Positions 8,958 through 19,638 of a stretch of 64,000 nucleotides of DNA are shown here, piece by piece. The position numbers and the translations under genes are program-made. Numbering within the stretch: the stretch's first letter is position 1; each line of letters starts with the position of its first letter. Below the pieces are notes generated by a model that saw only the letters and a program-made list of their open reading frames with translations, was not told the DNA's origin and made no database searches. Source of the stretch: Hyphomicrobiales bacterium (GTDB lineage Bacteria > Pseudomonadota > Alphaproteobacteria > Rhizobiales > Rhizobiaceae); NCBI GenBank assembly GCA_900468065.1, contig UBTA01000017.1, forward strand, positions 1 through 64,000, written 5' to 3'.

Positions 8958-10598
8958 CTATTGGCGGACGGCGGGCACATCGACCGCTTCCATGTTGAAG
9001 GCGGCGGCCATCAGCGCCTTGGTATAATCGTCCTCCGGCGCGGTGAAAATACGCTCGGAAGGGCCCTGCTCGACGACCTTGCCGAGCCGCATGACGATCA
9101 TGTCGTTGGCAAGGGCGCGCACGACTTTCAGGTCATGGCTGATGAAGAGATAAGCGAGCGAGTGTTTCGCCTGCAGATCGCGCAAGAGATCGACCACCTG
9201 CGCCTGCACGCTCATATCCAGGGCCGATGTCGGCTCGTCGAGCATGACGAACTGGGGCTTCAGCACCATGGCGCGGGCAATGGCGACACGCTGCCGCTGG
9301 CCACCGGAGAACTCATGCGGGTAACGCCACCGCGTCGCCGCATCGAGACCGACTTCTTCGAGTGCTGCCGCCACGCGGGCATCACGCTCTTTTTCCGAGA
9401 GCGCCGGCTCATGCACCTTCAGACCCTCAGCAACGATATCGCTGATGGCCATGCGCGGGCTGAGGGAACCGAAGGGGTCCTGGAAGACGATCTGCATGCG
9501 GTTGCGCAACGGGCGCATCTGCTTGAACGAATAGCCGGCTATCTCGTTGCCGATGAAGCTGATACGGCCCTTTGACGAGATCAGCCGCGTCAGCGCCAGG
9601 CCAAGCGTCGTCTTGCCGGAGCCGGATTCGCCGACGACGCCGAGCGTCTGGCCGGCCCGCAGCGTCAGGTCGATGCCATCGACCGCCTTCACATGATCGA
9701 CCACCTTGCGCAGGAAGCCGGCCTTGATCGGGAACCAGACCTTCATGTCCTGCGCCTGCATCACCACCGGCTTCGACGTGTCGGAAACGGGAGGGACGCC
9801 CTTTGGCTCGGAGGCCAAAAGATGGCGGGTGTAAGCGTGCTGTGGGTTGGCGAAAATCTCGGCCGTCGGGCCGGTTTCGACGATCTTGCCCTTGGTCATG
9901 ACACAGACCCGGTCAGCGATCTTGCGGACGATACCGAGATCATGGGTGATGAACAGCATCGACATGCCATGATCGTCCTTGAGCTGCTTCAACAGTTCGA
10001 GGATCTGCGCCTGCACGGTCACGTCGAGCGCGGTCGTCGGTTCGTCGGCGATCAGAAGTTCCGGCCGGTTGGCGAGCGCCATGGCGATCATGACGCGCTG
10101 GCGCTGGCCGCCGGACAGTTCGTGTGGATAAGCAGCAAGGCGCTTTTCCGGCTCGCGGATGCCGACCTGATTGAGCAGTTCGAGCACGCGGGCGCGCGCG
10201 GCCGCTCCGGTGATGCCCTGGTGCAAGTCGAGAATTTCAGCGATCTGCCGCTCAATCGAATGCAGCGGATTGAGCGACGTCATCGGCTCCTGGAAAATCA
10301 TCGTGATGTCGTTGCCGCGCACCTGGCGCAGCTCGGCATCCGAGGCCGTCATCAGATCCTTGCCGTTGAAGAGGATTTCGCCGCCCGGATGGCTGGCGGC
10401 CGGATAGGGCAGAAGTTTCAGGATCGAATTGGCCGAAACAGACTTTCCCGAGCCGGATTCGCCAACCAGCGCCACCACTTCGCCACGCCTGATATCGAAG
10501 GAAACGCCATCCACCGCCGTCGTTGTCTTGCCGCCCTGATGGAAGGCGACCGAAAGATTACGCACGGAAAGGAGAGTATCTGTCATCGTCGTGCTCAT
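8958..10598 (-). CDS. yejF: Peptide ABC transporter, dual ATPase YejF
   Basis: This 546-aa protein fuses two ABC ATPase domains. Each has a full set of motifs: Walker [14 protein letters not shown] and signature [15 protein letters not shown] in the first, [14 protein letters not shown] and [15 protein letters not shown] in the second. Both carry the C-terminal oligopeptide-transporter extension. It powers the YejABEF importer, known in E. coli for uptake of microcin C and in Sinorhizobium for tolerance of host antimicrobial peptides. Its start overlaps the yejE stop by 4 nt. Confidence 0.95.
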   Translation of the reverse strand: MSTTMTDTLLSVRNLSVAFHQGGKTTTAVDGVSFDIRRGEVVALVGESGSGKSVSANSILKLLPYPAASHPGGEILFNGKDLMTASDAELRQVRGNDITMIFQEPMTSLNPLHSIERQIAEILDLHQGITGAAARARVLELLNQVGIREPEKRLAAYPHELSGGQRQRVMIAMALANRPELLIADEPTTALDVTVQAQILELLKQLKDDHGMSMLFITHDLGIVRKIADRVCVMTKGKIVETGPTAEIFANPQHAYTRHLLASEPKGVPPVSDTSKPVVMQAQDMKVWFPIKAGFLRKVVDHVKAVDGIDLTLRAGQTLGVVGESGSGKTTLGLALTRLISSKGRISFIGNEIAGYSFKQMRPLRNRMQIVFQDPFGSLSPRMAISDIVAEGLKVHEPALSEKERDARVAAALEEVGLDAATRWRYPHEFSGGQRQRVAIARAMVLKPQFVMLDEPTSALDMSVQAQVVDLLRDLQAKHSLAYLFISHDLKVVRALANDMIVMRLGKVVEQGPSERIFTAPEDDYTKALMAAAFNMEAVDVPAVRQ

Positions 10599-11752
10599 CG
10601 AAACGTCTTCCTTGGGTCGAAGGCATCACGAGCGGCTTCGCCGATGAAGATCAGCAGCGACAGCATCACCGACATGACGACGAAGGCGGTGAGCCCGAGC
10701 CAGGGGGCCTGCAGGTTGGACTTGCCCTGGCTGATCAGCTCGCCGAGCGAGGCCGATCCGGGCGGCATGCCGAAGCCAAGGAAGTCGAGCGAGGTCAGCG
10801 TCGTGATCGAGCCGGAAAGAATGAACGGCAGGAAGGTCAGCGTCGCCACCATGGCATTGGGCAGAAGATGGCGGAACATGATCGTCCGGTTGTTGACGCC
10901 CAGCGCCCGGGCGGCCCGCACATATTCGAAATTGCGCGCCCGCAGGAACTCGGCCCGCACGATGCCGACAAAACCGACCCAGGAGAACAAAAGCATGATG
11001 CCGAGCAGGATGAAGAAGCCGGGCGGCAGGATCGCGGCGATAATCAAGAGGATGTAGAGAACCGGCATAGACGACCAGATCTCGATGAAGCGCTGCAACA
11101 GCAGGTCTGTCCAGCCACCGAAATAGCCCTGCACGGCACCGGCGGTGACGCCGACAATGGCGGAGGCGATGGTCAGGCACAGGCCGAAGAGGACGGAGAT
11201 GCGGAAACCGTAGATCATCCGCGCCGCAACGTCGCGCGCCTGATCGTCGGTGCCCAGCCAATTGAGATTGCCGAGGGTGCAGCCGGGGTCGTTTTCGCCC
11301 TGCGGATAGCCGGAGCAGCGCTCGGCCTTGTCCATCAGCCAGAAGGGCTTTGTGGGCGCCGAATGCGGAATGTTGGAATTAGCCGTCTGGTAGGAATAGC
11401 GGATCGGCGGCCAGATCATCCAGCCGTTCGCCTTTATCTCCTCGGAGATCTCTGGCGCGCTATAATCGGTGATTGCCAGGAACCCCAGGTCGCCGAGGAA
11501 TTTCTCCTCCGGATACTGCACCAGAGCCGGGACCAGAAGCTCGCCCTTGTAGGAGACCAGGATCGGCCTGTCATTGGCGATGAACTCGGCACCGAGGCTG
11601 AGGCCGAACAGGACGAGGAAGATCCAGAACGACCAGAAACCGCGGCGATTGGCCTTGAAATTATCCCAGCGGCGGCGGTTGACCGGCGACAGGCGGCCGG
11701 TGCGGCCGGTCACCAAAGCTGGATCGGCGGAGACGATGTCGGCAGCCATCAA
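10595..11752 (-). CDS. yejE: Peptide ABC transporter permease YejE
   Basis: This 385-aa inner-membrane permease begins with a cytosolic stretch containing RRWDNFKANRRGFWSFWIF, a membrane helix, and the large periplasmic insertion typical of YejE (LVQYPEEKFLGDLGF). The BPD_transp_1 domain follows, with the EAA-like loop EFLRARNFEYVRAARALGVNNRTI contacting the ATPase. It overlaps both yejB (4 nt) and yejF (4 nt), so translation is coupled. Confidence 0.94.
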   Translation of the reverse strand: MMAADIVSADPALVTGRTGRLSPVNRRRWDNFKANRRGFWSFWIFLVLFGLSLGAEFIANDRPILVSYKGELLVPALVQYPEEKFLGDLGFLAITDYSAPEISEEIKANGWMIWPPIRYSYQTANSNIPHSAPTKPFWLMDKAERCSGYPQGENDPGCTLGNLNWLGTDDQARDVAARMIYGFRISVLFGLCLTIASAIVGVTAGAVQGYFGGWTDLLLQRFIEIWSSMPVLYILLIIAAILPPGFFILLGIMLLFSWVGFVGIVRAEFLRARNFEYVRAARALGVNNRTIMFRHLLPNAMVATLTFLPFILSGSITTLTSLDFLGFGMPPGSASLGELISQGKSNLQAPWLGLTAFVVMSVMLSLLIFIGEAARDAFDPRKTFR

Positions 11753-12834
11753 ACGTCCCTCCTGTCGAAATCGATGCGCGGATCGACCCAGGTATAGACA
11801 AGGTCAGACAGAAGGCTGACGAACAGGCCCATCAGCGAGAAGATGTAGAGCGTTGCAAAGACGATCGGATAGTCGCGCTTGACGATGGCGTCATAGCCCA
11901 GACGCCCAAGGCCATCGAGCGAGAAGATGTATTCCGTCAGCAGCGAGCCCGTGAAAAAGGCGGTGATGAACGCGCCGGGAAAACCGGCGATGATGATCAG
12001 CATGGCATTGCGGAAGACATGGCCGTAGAGCACCTGGCGCTCATTGAGCCCCTTGGCCCGCGCTGTCGTGACATACTGCTTCTTGATTTCGTCGATGAAG
12101 GAATTCTTGGTGAGCAGCGTCGTCGTTGCAAAGGCCGACATCAAAAGCGTGATCAGCGGCAGCGTCATGTGCCAGAAATAGTCGAGGATCTTCTGCCACC
12201 AGTTCAGCTGCGCGAAATTATCCGAGACGATGCCCCGCAACGGAAACCAGTCGAAGAACGAGCCCCCGGCAAACAGCACGATCAAGAGTATGCCGAACAG
12301 GAAGCCCGGAACCGCATAGCCGACAATGATCACGCCCGACGTCCAGACATCGAAAGTCGAGCCGTCGGACATGGCTTTCTTGATGCCGAGCGGAATGGAA
12401 ATCGCGTAGGAAAACAAAAGGATCCACAGGCCAAGCGAGATCGAGACCGGCATCTTGTCGAGAATCAGGTCGATGACCGAGGTGTTGCGGAAGAAGCTTT
12501 CGCCAAAATCAAAGCGGATATAGTTCCACATCATCTGGCCGAAGCGCTCCAGCGGCGGCTTGTCGAAGCCGAACTGCTTTTCCAGCTTCTTGATGAATTC
12601 CGGATCAAGCCCTTGCGCGCCGCGGTACCTTCCAGAGGAATCATCGGAGAAAGACTGCCCCAGATCACCGCTGCTCCCGGACAACCGGTCGCCGCCCTGC
12701 TGGCCGGTCAGATCGGAAATCACCTGCTCGACGGGACCGCCGGGCGCAAACTGGATGACGGCGAAGGAGATGGCCATGATGCCGACGATCGTCGGGATCA
12801 TCAAGAGAAGCCGTCGCAGGATGTAGGCACCCAT
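11749..12834 (-). CDS. yejB: Peptide ABC transporter permease YejB
   Basis: This is a 361-aa permease partner of YejE. The N-terminal MGAYILRRLLLMIPTIVGIM is the classic DppB-type first helix. A periplasmic segment rich in Gly/Ser (residues 45-75) precedes the transport domain with the loop FIDEIKKQYVTTARAKGLNE. The ATG at 12834 is preferred over the upstream start at 12897 because family members begin at this helix. It is the second gene of the yejABEF operon, 179 nt after yejA. Confidence 0.93.
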   Translation of the reverse strand: MGAYILRRLLLMIPTIVGIMAISFAVIQFAPGGPVEQVISDLTGQQGGDRLSGSSGDLGQSFSDDSSGRYRGAQGLDPEFIKKLEKQFGFDKPPLERFGQMMWNYIRFDFGESFFRNTSVIDLILDKMPVSISLGLWILLFSYAISIPLGIKKAMSDGSTFDVWTSGVIIVGYAVPGFLFGILLIVLFAGGSFFDWFPLRGIVSDNFAQLNWWQKILDYFWHMTLPLITLLMSAFATTTLLTKNSFIDEIKKQYVTTARAKGLNERQVLYGHVFRNAMLIIIAGFPGAFITAFFTGSLLTEYIFSLDGLGRLGYDAIVKRDYPIVFATLYIFSLMGLFVSLLSDLVYTWVDPRIDFDRRDV

Positions 12835-13013
12835 CAGCGTTGCTCCCGCCTGCCGCCGTTTCCAGCAACACGATCCGATCCGCCAGCGGCCTGCCACCTG
12901 TTTTCAGTCAATCCGTTCGTCTCCTTGAAGGCGCCCCTGCCAAACCGGCCAGAACGCCCAAACTGATTCGCATATGTGCATTTGGAGTACATGACGAGCC
13001 GTGCGCAAGGCTT

Positions 13014-14846
13014 TCATGGGGTTCCGGCAGGCTTCGACCACCAGACATCCGGGAATCCCATGCCGTAATAGGGCAAGTCCGTCGGATGGGTCAGGTGATT
13101 CCAGTAGGCGACGCGTACAGCCTTGGAATAGAACAGTGGCACGACATAGTGATGCGCCAAAAGCACGCGGTCGAGCGCCCTTGTGGTCGCCACCAGTTCC
13201 TCCCGGTTCGGCGCGAAGACGATCTTACTGATCAGTTCATCGATCGCCGTATCGGCAATGCCCGCATAGTTCTTCGACCCCTGCTGATCGACCGAGGCTG
13301 AGCCCCAATAGTCGCTCTGCTCGTTGCCGGGCACCAATGTCTGCGCCCAGATGCCGTAGATCATGTCATAATCGAAGCTTCGGACGCGATTGGTGTATTG
13401 CGAGTCATCGACAGTGCGCATGCGGGCATCGATGCCGATTTTCTTCACGCTGTTGACGAACGGCGAGACCGTGCGCTCGAAGGACGGGTTGGACAGAAGG
13501 ATTTCGAAGCCGAAAGGTTCGCCGGTCTTCGTGTTCACCAGCTGGTTTCCCTTGAGCTCGTAGCCGGCCTCCTTGAAGAGGGCGAGCGCCGTGCGCAGGT
13601 TCCCGCGTACCTTCTGCGGATCGCCGTTGATGGGGTTCGTGTAGGGTGTGGTGAAGACGGCAGCAGGTATCTTGTCCTTCAGCGCCTCCAGGATTTCCTT
13701 CTCGCGGCCCTCGGGCAGGCCAGAGGAGGCAAGTTCTGTGTTCCAAAAATAACTGTCGACGCGTTGATAGGCGTTATGGGCAAGCGTGCGGTTCAGGTCC
13801 TCGAAATCGAAGGCGTAGTTCAGCGCCTCGCGCACCTTCTGATCCTTGAACTTTTCGCGGCGCATGTTCGGCACGAAGGCCTGCATGATGCCGGTGGCGC
13901 GAAGCGGATTCTCGATCTCCGCGCGAATCACCCGGCCATCCTTCGCGGCCGGGAAGTCATAGGCTGTCGCCCAATGGCTGGCGCTACTGTCCCTGTAGAA
14001 ATCGACATCGCCGGCGCGCACAGCCTCGAACTCCACGGTCTTGTCGGCGAAGAACGTGTAGGTGATCGTGCCGAAATTGTTCTGGCCGACATTCACGTTA
14101 ACGTCCCTGCCCCAGTAGTCGTCGCGCAATTCGAAGCGGATCGAACTGCCTGCCTGGAAGGAGGTGATTTTGTATGGCCCCGAGCCCATGACCGGTTCCA
14201 GCGTGGTCCGGCTGATATCGCGCTTGTTGCCCTTCGCATCCTGGCCCTCCCACCAGTGCTTTGGCACGATCGGAAACTGGCCGAGAATGTTCGGCAGCTC
14301 ACGATTGTTCTTCTCGTCGAAGCGGAAGGTGACGTCGCGCTCGCCGGTCTTTTCAGCCGAGACCACATGGCGGTAATAGTTGGAGAGAAGGGGATTATGC
14401 TCCTTTGACATGTTGAAGGAGAAGACGACGTCTTCCGGCGTGACCGGCTTGCCGTCCGCCCACTTCGCCTCAGCGCGCAGCCGGAACGTCGCGGAGGAAA
14501 AGTCGTCGGGATAGGAGACCCCCTCGGCGAGCAACCCGTAGGAGGCGGTGACCTCGTCTTCGGCAGATTTCAACAGCGTATCGAAGACAAGAGACGTGAC
14601 GCCGGCCGCCGCCTCGCCCTTGGAAAGGATCGGGTTGAACGTGTCGTAGGTCCCGGTTTCGGAGAGCTTCAGCTCGCCGCCTTTTGGCGCATCCGGATTG
14701 ACATAATCGAAGCGGGCAAAGCCGTCTTTATGTTTCAGCTCGCCAATCGTGGAAATGCCGCCGTGCCAGACCGGCTCCTGAGCCACCACCGGTCCAGTTG
14801 CCAGGAAGATGGTTGCTGTCAAAGCCAATGCGCGTCTGAAATTCAT
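13014..14846 (-). CDS. yejA: Peptide ABC transporter substrate-binding protein YejA
   Basis: This is a 610-aa periplasmic solute-binding protein (SBP family 5) with a Sec signal peptide (MNFRRALALTATIFLATG, cleavage after VVA-Q). The mature protein starts with the YejA hallmark WHGGISTIGELKH and the segment FDYVNPDAPKGGEL. It captures peptides for the YejBEF channel. The start at 14846 has a GGAAGAGG site 8 nt upstream; a longer reading to 15203 would bury the signal peptide. It is divergent from mepA, with about 225 nt between starts. Confidence 0.94.
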   Translation of the reverse strand: MNFRRALALTATIFLATGPVVAQEPVWHGGISTIGELKHKDGFARFDYVNPDAPKGGELKLSETGTYDTFNPILSKGEAAAGVTSLVFDTLLKSAEDEVTASYGLLAEGVSYPDDFSSATFRLRAEAKWADGKPVTPEDVVFSFNMSKEHNPLLSNYYRHVVSAEKTGERDVTFRFDEKNNRELPNILGQFPIVPKHWWEGQDAKGNKRDISRTTLEPVMGSGPYKITSFQAGSSIRFELRDDYWGRDVNVNVGQNNFGTITYTFFADKTVEFEAVRAGDVDFYRDSSASHWATAYDFPAAKDGRVIRAEIENPLRATGIMQAFVPNMRREKFKDQKVREALNYAFDFEDLNRTLAHNAYQRVDSYFWNTELASSGLPEGREKEILEALKDKIPAAVFTTPYTNPINGDPQKVRGNLRTALALFKEAGYELKGNQLVNTKTGEPFGFEILLSNPSFERTVSPFVNSVKKIGIDARMRTVDDSQYTNRVRSFDYDMIYGIWAQTLVPGNEQSDYWGSASVDQQGSKNYAGIADTAIDELISKIVFAPNREELVATTRALDRVLLAHHYVVPLFYSKAVRVAYWNHLTHPTDLPYYGMGFPDVWWSKPAGTP

Positions 14847-15072
14847 GCCAATTCGCCTCTTCCGGTTTTCATTTTCCCGCTGCTTGAACGACAGAATAGG
14901 CAAAATCCGGGCAATTGACAGAAGCCGCCTCAAATCGGGCATTTTTTTTGGGTCACGGTTGTGTGTCCCGCAAGGCTGACACAAAGACGGGGTGTCAATC
15001 TCGGCACGGCAAATCGCAGTTGGGCATCGCTTGTGTGCGGATCGCCACGCGTTATCAGGAAACGGACGGCAT

Positions 15073-16137
15073 ATGACACCGAAACATGCAGGCTTTCTTC
15101 GGCATCTGGGATCAGTCACGCTGGTTGGGATGATCGGGCTGAGCCTTGTTGCAGGCGATGCAGCAGCGGCCGACGATACGCCTGCAAAGCAGATCTTCGG
15201 CAAGGTAAAGCTTCCGAGTGAAGCCGCGCCGAATCCGATCGGGTTTTACGCCAAGGGCTGCATGGCCGGCGCCGTGGCGATCCCGACCGACGGGCCGACC
15301 TGGCAGGCGATGCGTCTGTCGCGGAACCGCCGCTGGGGCAATCCGGCGATGATCCAGCTGCTGGAAAGGTTTTCTCAGGACGCAGTGCAGCTTGGATGGG
15401 GATCGGGCATCCTGATCGGCGACATTTCCCAGCCGCGCGGCGGGCCGATGATTACCGGACATGCTTCCCACCAGATCGGGCTGGATGCCGATATCTGGTT
15501 TCAGCCCAAGCCTACGCAGCCGCTTTCCGTGCAGACGCGCGAGGACATGCCGTTCATCTCGATGCTCGACAAGAGCAAGTTCCTCACCGTCAACCCGGCT
15601 CGCTGGACGCCGACCCACGCCAAGCTGGTGATGCAGGCCGCAAGCTATCCGCAGGTGGAGCGCGTTTTCGTCAACCCGGCGATCAAGAAGAAACTGTGCG
15701 AGACCTGGACCGGCGACCGCGACCTGCTCGGCAAGGTGCGGCCAGTCTATGGTCATGACGAGCATTTCCATATTCGCATGTTCTGCCCGCCCGGCACGCC
15801 GAGCTGCAAGGCGCAGGCGCCGGTCGCAAGCGGCGACGGGTGCGACAAGTCGCTTGCCTGGTGGTTCACCAAGGAACCATGGGCCACACCGAAAAAAGAT
15901 CCCAATGCAAAGCCAGTGAAACCGCGCTTTACAACCCTGTCGGATTTGCCCAAAGCCTGCACGGCGCTGCTTGCAGCACCTGCGGCCGCCGAACAGTCGG
16001 CCACTTTCGGCACTGCGTATGTGGCGCCGCAGCCTACATCCGGCGATGCGGCGATCCAGCAGGCCATTCATGCGGCAAACAGTGACCTGCCGGACAGTGA
16101 GGTTCCAATCCCCCTGGCTCGTCCCGCCATGCAATAG
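15073..16137 (+). CDS. mepA: Penicillin-insensitive murein endopeptidase
   Basis: This is a 354-aa periplasmic zinc endopeptidase (M74) that cleaves D-Ala-meso-DAP cross-links. A signal peptide spans residues 1-33. The zinc and catalytic ligands lie in GHASHQIGLDADIWF (H..H......D) and in HDEHFHIRMFCPPG, matching E. coli MepA His113, Asp120 and His211. Cys residues in the C-terminal half (CMAG, CETW, CPPGTPSCKA) fit conserved disulfides. A low-complexity tail of about 70 residues, rich in Ala and Pro, extends beyond the family core. Confidence 0.93.
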   Translation: MTPKHAGFLRHLGSVTLVGMIGLSLVAGDAAAADDTPAKQIFGKVKLPSEAAPNPIGFYAKGCMAGAVAIPTDGPTWQAMRLSRNRRWGNPAMIQLLERFSQDAVQLGWGSGILIGDISQPRGGPMITGHASHQIGLDADIWFQPKPTQPLSVQTREDMPFISMLDKSKFLTVNPARWTPTHAKLVMQAASYPQVERVFVNPAIKKKLCETWTGDRDLLGKVRPVYGHDEHFHIRMFCPPGTPSCKAQAPVASGDGCDKSLAWWFTKEPWATPKKDPNAKPVKPRFTTLSDLPKACTALLAAPAAAEQSATFGTAYVAPQPTSGDAAIQQAIHAANSDLPDSEVPIPLARPAMQ

Positions 16138-16251
16138 GCTTGAGGCGCCGAAACTTTCGGTGCTTTTCAACCGCCGAACTGTGCTGTAGAGAAAATCAAA
16201 TCGATTTAATTCGAGACTTTTCTTGGTCGGTGTCAAGCCGGGAGTTCTGTG

Positions 16252-16632
16252 ATGGCCAGCCAGACATGCGTGGCGCTGATTGCGCACGATCAGAAGAAGG
16301 ACGACATGGCCGCGTTTGCGCAGGCCAACGAAGCCGTCTTTGCCGGCTGGAAGATCGTTGCGACCGGCACCACCGGCGGCCGGGTGCAGGAGGCCTGTCC
16401 AAGTCTCGATGTGATCCGGCTGAAGAGCGGCCCGCTGGGCGGCGACCAGCAGATCGGCGCGATGATCGCCACCGGCGACGTGCAGATGTTGATCTTCTTC
16501 GTCGATCCCCTCACCGCCATGCCTCATGATGTCGACGTCAAGGCGCTGATGCGGCTTGCCACCGTCTACGATATTCCGATGGCGCTGAACCGGGCGACCG
16601 CAGAACGGTTGATCGACTTCAACCAACCCTGA
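16252..16632 (+). CDS. mgsA: Methylglyoxal synthase
   Basis: This 126-aa enzyme converts dihydroxyacetone phosphate to methylglyoxal and phosphate, a bypass of lower glycolysis under phosphate limitation. The active-site features are all present: AHDQKKDDM (His), [10 protein letters not shown] (phosphate loop), [11 protein letters not shown] (catalytic Asp) and [15 protein letters not shown] (His and Asp). The start was set at the ATG 16252, 7 nt after GGAG; a GTG directly before it is in frame. It is followed by glk after 48 nt, so a carbon-flux pair is likely. Confidence 0.95.
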   Translation: MASQTCVALIAHDQKKDDMAAFAQANEAVFAGWKIVATGTTGGRVQEACPSLDVIRLKSGPLGGDQQIGAMIATGDVQMLIFFVDPLTAMPHDVDVKALMRLATVYDIPMALNRATAERLIDFNQP

Positions 16633-16680
16633 TACAGCTCTTAACAGCCTTCAGTCCGCACGATCATAACGGAACCCGCC

Positions 16681-17706
16681 ATGCCCACGCTCCCAGATAC
16701 CGACAGCGGCCTCACCTTCCCGATCCTGATCGGCGATATCGGCGGGACCAATGCCCGCTTTGCGCTGCTCCTCGACGCCTTTGCCGAGCCGAAGCTGTTT
16801 CCGATCATTCCGACGACAAACTATGCCAGCATCGAGGAAGCGCTGCAGACCAGCATTCTCGACAAGACGTCGGTCCAGCCGCGCTCGGCAATCATCGCGG
16901 TGGCAGGTCCGGTCAAGGGCGACGACATTCCGCTGACCAATGCCGGCTGGGTAATCAAGCCGAAAGACATGCTGACGGCGCTGTCGCTGGAAGATGTGAT
17001 CATCATCAACGATTTCGAGGCACAGGCGCTCGCCATCGCCTCGATCGGCGACGAGGGCCGCGAACAGATCGGCCCTGGTTCCATTCTCGAATCCGCCTCC
17101 TGCGCCGTGCTTGGACCAGGGACAGGTCTGGGCGTCGCAGGTCTCGTCCATGCCCAGCACACCTGGTTTCCGGTTCCCGGCGAAGGCGGCCATGTCGATG
17201 TTGGACCACGCACCGAGCGCGACTATCAGATCTGGCCCTTCCTCGAGCCGATCGAGGGACGCATTTCTGCCGAACAGTTGCTGTGCGGCCGCGGCATCAT
17301 GAACATCTACCGCGCCGTCTGCGAATCAAGGGCATGGGACCCGAAGCTTGCCGATCCGGCAGCCGTGACCACCAATGCGCTTGCCGGCAGCGACGAGGCG
17401 GCAGTGGAGACCATCTCGCTGTTTTCCACCTATCTCGGCCGCGTCGCTGGTGACATGGCGATGATCTTCATGGCGCGTGGCGGCGTGTTCCTTGCCGGCG
17501 GTATTTCGCAAAAGATCCTGCCGGCGCTGAAAAAACCAGAGTTCCGTCAGGCCTTCGAGGACAAAGCGCCGCATTCCGCGCTGCTGAAGACCATTCCGAC
17601 TTTTGTGGTTACCCACCCCACTGCGGCCCTGTCCGGTCTTGCTGCCTATTCGCGCACACCGGCGCGCTTCGGTGTGGCAACTGAGGGACGCCGCTGGAGA
17701 ACTTGA
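16681..17706 (+). CDS. glk: Glucokinase
   Basis: This is a 341-aa ATP-dependent glucokinase of the GlkA/ROK-unrelated family that phosphorylates glucose at C6. The phosphate loop is [15 protein letters not shown]. The glucose-binding region contains [10 protein letters not shown] with the catalytic Asp, then [25 protein letters not shown] and the adenosine motif [12 protein letters not shown]. The length is normal. Together with mgsA immediately upstream it would feed and relieve glycolysis. Confidence 0.95.
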   Translation: MPTLPDTDSGLTFPILIGDIGGTNARFALLLDAFAEPKLFPIIPTTNYASIEEALQTSILDKTSVQPRSAIIAVAGPVKGDDIPLTNAGWVIKPKDMLTALSLEDVIIINDFEAQALAIASIGDEGREQIGPGSILESASCAVLGPGTGLGVAGLVHAQHTWFPVPGEGGHVDVGPRTERDYQIWPFLEPIEGRISAEQLLCGRGIMNIYRAVCESRAWDPKLADPAAVTTNALAGSDEAAVETISLFSTYLGRVAGDMAMIFMARGGVFLAGGISQKILPALKKPEFRQAFEDKAPHSALLKTIPTFVVTHPTAALSGLAAYSRTPARFGVATEGRRWRT

Positions 17707-17808
17707 GCCCCTGTCAGCAGCCAGACTCGCCAAACGGGGATCAAGGGACTATAGAGCCCGGTGAAATAAGGCGCCCTAAAGCACGCGCCGGGTTTTAAGG
17801 AAACCAGC

Positions 17809-19623
17809 TTGAAACAAGCCAAACCAAAGTTGCCTGCCGTCGATCGCGAGACGATTACCAGTGTTCTGAAGCGTGTTATTGCCGAAAACGGCCGTACGCA
17901 TTTGCGCGGTTACGCTTTTGCAATCGCCTGCCTCGTCCTCGTCGCCGGCACCACGGCATTTACCGCCTGGATCATGGAGTCGGTCGTCAACGAAGCCTTT
18001 GCCAACAAGCGGGCTGACATCGTTCTCTATATCTGTGGGGCGATCTTTCTGGCCTTCGTGGTGCGGGGCTTTGCCACTTATGGCCAAGCTGTGGCATTGT
18101 CGAAGATCGGCAACAGCATTGTCGCAAGCTACCAGCGCCGGCTTTACGCGCATCTTATGGCACTCAGCGTCGGCTATTTCAGCGATACCCGCTCCGCCCG
18201 TATTTCCGCCCAGATCAGCCAGAATGTGTCCGGCATCCGCGACGTGCTAAACATGACGGTCACCTCGCTTGCCCGCGATTTCCTGACATTGGTGGCGCTT
18301 ATCGGCGTAATGATCAGCAAGGACTGGCTGCTGACGCTGATCGTCTTCGTCATCGCGCCGCCGTTGTTAATTGGCCTTCGCTACATCTCGCGGCGGCTGC
18401 GGCAAGCAACGCGCGAAGCCGTCGAGATCAACAGCCACGTCCTCGGCGCCATGCAGGAAACCATTCAGGGCATCACCATCGTCAAGGCTTTTACGATGGA
18501 AAAGCAGCTGAAAGAAAAGGTCGAGTCGATCATCAACCGTGCCGAAAACCGCGCCAACCGCATCGCCCGCCTCAGTGAACGAACCGCGCCGATGACGGAA
18601 ACCTTCGCCGGTTTCGCAATTTCCAGCGTGCTGGCCTATGCCGCCTTCCGCTCGATCTATAACGGTGTACAGCCCGGCGCCTTCTTTGCTTTCGTAACTG
18701 CGCTGCTGATGGCCTATGATCCGGCCCGGCGTCTTGCCAGGCTGCAGGTCTCGCTGGAGCGCGCCGTTGTCAACGCGCGGATGATCTACGAAATCCTCGA
18801 CACCGTGCCGCATCAACGGGACCTGCCGGATGCCCGCGACCTTGTGCTCGGTACGGCAAAGATCGAATTCAAGAACGTGCGCTTCAGCTACGCACAGGGC
18901 GACGATATTCTCAAAGGTGTCAATTTCGTCGCAGAGGGCGGCAAGACGACGGCGCTCGTTGGGCCGTCTGGTGCCGGGAAATCGACCGTCATCAGCCTCA
19001 TTCCGCGTTTCTACGATCCTTCCGGCGGCGAGATCCTGATTGACGGGCAGGACATTGCCCACATCACCAAACAATCGTTGCGCAACGGGCTCGCCTATGT
19101 TTCCCAGCAGCCCTATCTGTTTGAAGGCTCGATCCGCGACAATATCCGCTATGGCCGTCCCGAGGCGACGGATGCCGAGGTCGAGGAAGCCGCAAAGCTT
19201 GCCTACGCGCATGACTTCATCATCATGCAACATCAAGGCTACGACACGCCGGTCGGCGAAAACGGCGTGACCCTGTCCGGCGGTCAGCGTCAGCGGTTGT
19301 CGATTGCCCGCGCACTGGTGCGTCAGGCGCCGATCCTGCTTCTCGACGAGGCGACGTCTGCACTCGACACGGAATCGGAAGCAGCCGTGCAAAAGGCACT
19401 CGACTACGCCATGAGTGGCCGAACCGTCGTGGTCATCGCCCACCGTCTGTCGACCGTGGTCAATGCCGACAAGATCATCGTCATGAAGGACGGGATCGTG
19501 GTCGAGGAAGGCACCCATGAGGCGCTTGCGCAGCGCAGTGACGGCCTCTACGCTCGCCTGCACAATCTGCAAGGCACGACGGCGGGATCACAACCGGTCG
19601 CGGACGCCGAAACACTGATCTGA
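17809..19623 (+). CDS. ABC exporter, fused membrane and ATPase domains
   Basis: This 604-aa half-transporter has six membrane helices in residues 25-310 followed by one ATPase domain: Walker A GPSGAGKSTVIS, Q-loop SQQPYLFEGS, signature [15 protein letters not shown] and Walker B ILLLDEATSALD. This is the MsbA/lipid A exporter-like group, but the exact substrate cannot be inferred. The start is a TTG at 17809 behind TAAGGAAA; no better ATG exists before the first helix. It is followed by dapB after 15 nt, so the genes are probably co-transcribed. Confidence 0.88.
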   Translation: MKQAKPKLPAVDRETITSVLKRVIAENGRTHLRGYAFAIACLVLVAGTTAFTAWIMESVVNEAFANKRADIVLYICGAIFLAFVVRGFATYGQAVALSKIGNSIVASYQRRLYAHLMALSVGYFSDTRSARISAQISQNVSGIRDVLNMTVTSLARDFLTLVALIGVMISKDWLLTLIVFVIAPPLLIGLRYISRRLRQATREAVEINSHVLGAMQETIQGITIVKAFTMEKQLKEKVESIINRAENRANRIARLSERTAPMTETFAGFAISSVLAYAAFRSIYNGVQPGAFFAFVTALLMAYDPARRLARLQVSLERAVVNARMIYEILDTVPHQRDLPDARDLVLGTAKIEFKNVRFSYAQGDDILKGVNFVAEGGKTTALVGPSGAGKSTVISLIPRFYDPSGGEILIDGQDIAHITKQSLRNGLAYVSQQPYLFEGSIRDNIRYGRPEATDAEVEEAAKLAYAHDFIIMQHQGYDTPVGENGVTLSGGQRQRLSIARALVRQAPILLLDEATSALDTESEAAVQKALDYAMSGRTVVVIAHRLSTVVNADKIIVMKDGIVVEEGTHEALAQRSDGLYARLHNLQGTTAGSQPVADAETLI

Positions 19624-19638
19624 GGGAATGAGGCTGGC

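Noticed and set aside
13398-14408. 336-codon plus-strand frame opposite yejA
   Set aside because: It is fully contained in yejA and has no supporting motif or start signal.
18367-19572. 401-codon minus-strand frame opposite the ABC exporter
   Set aside because: It is antisense to a clear ABC ATPase; its composition is typical of reverse-strand readings.
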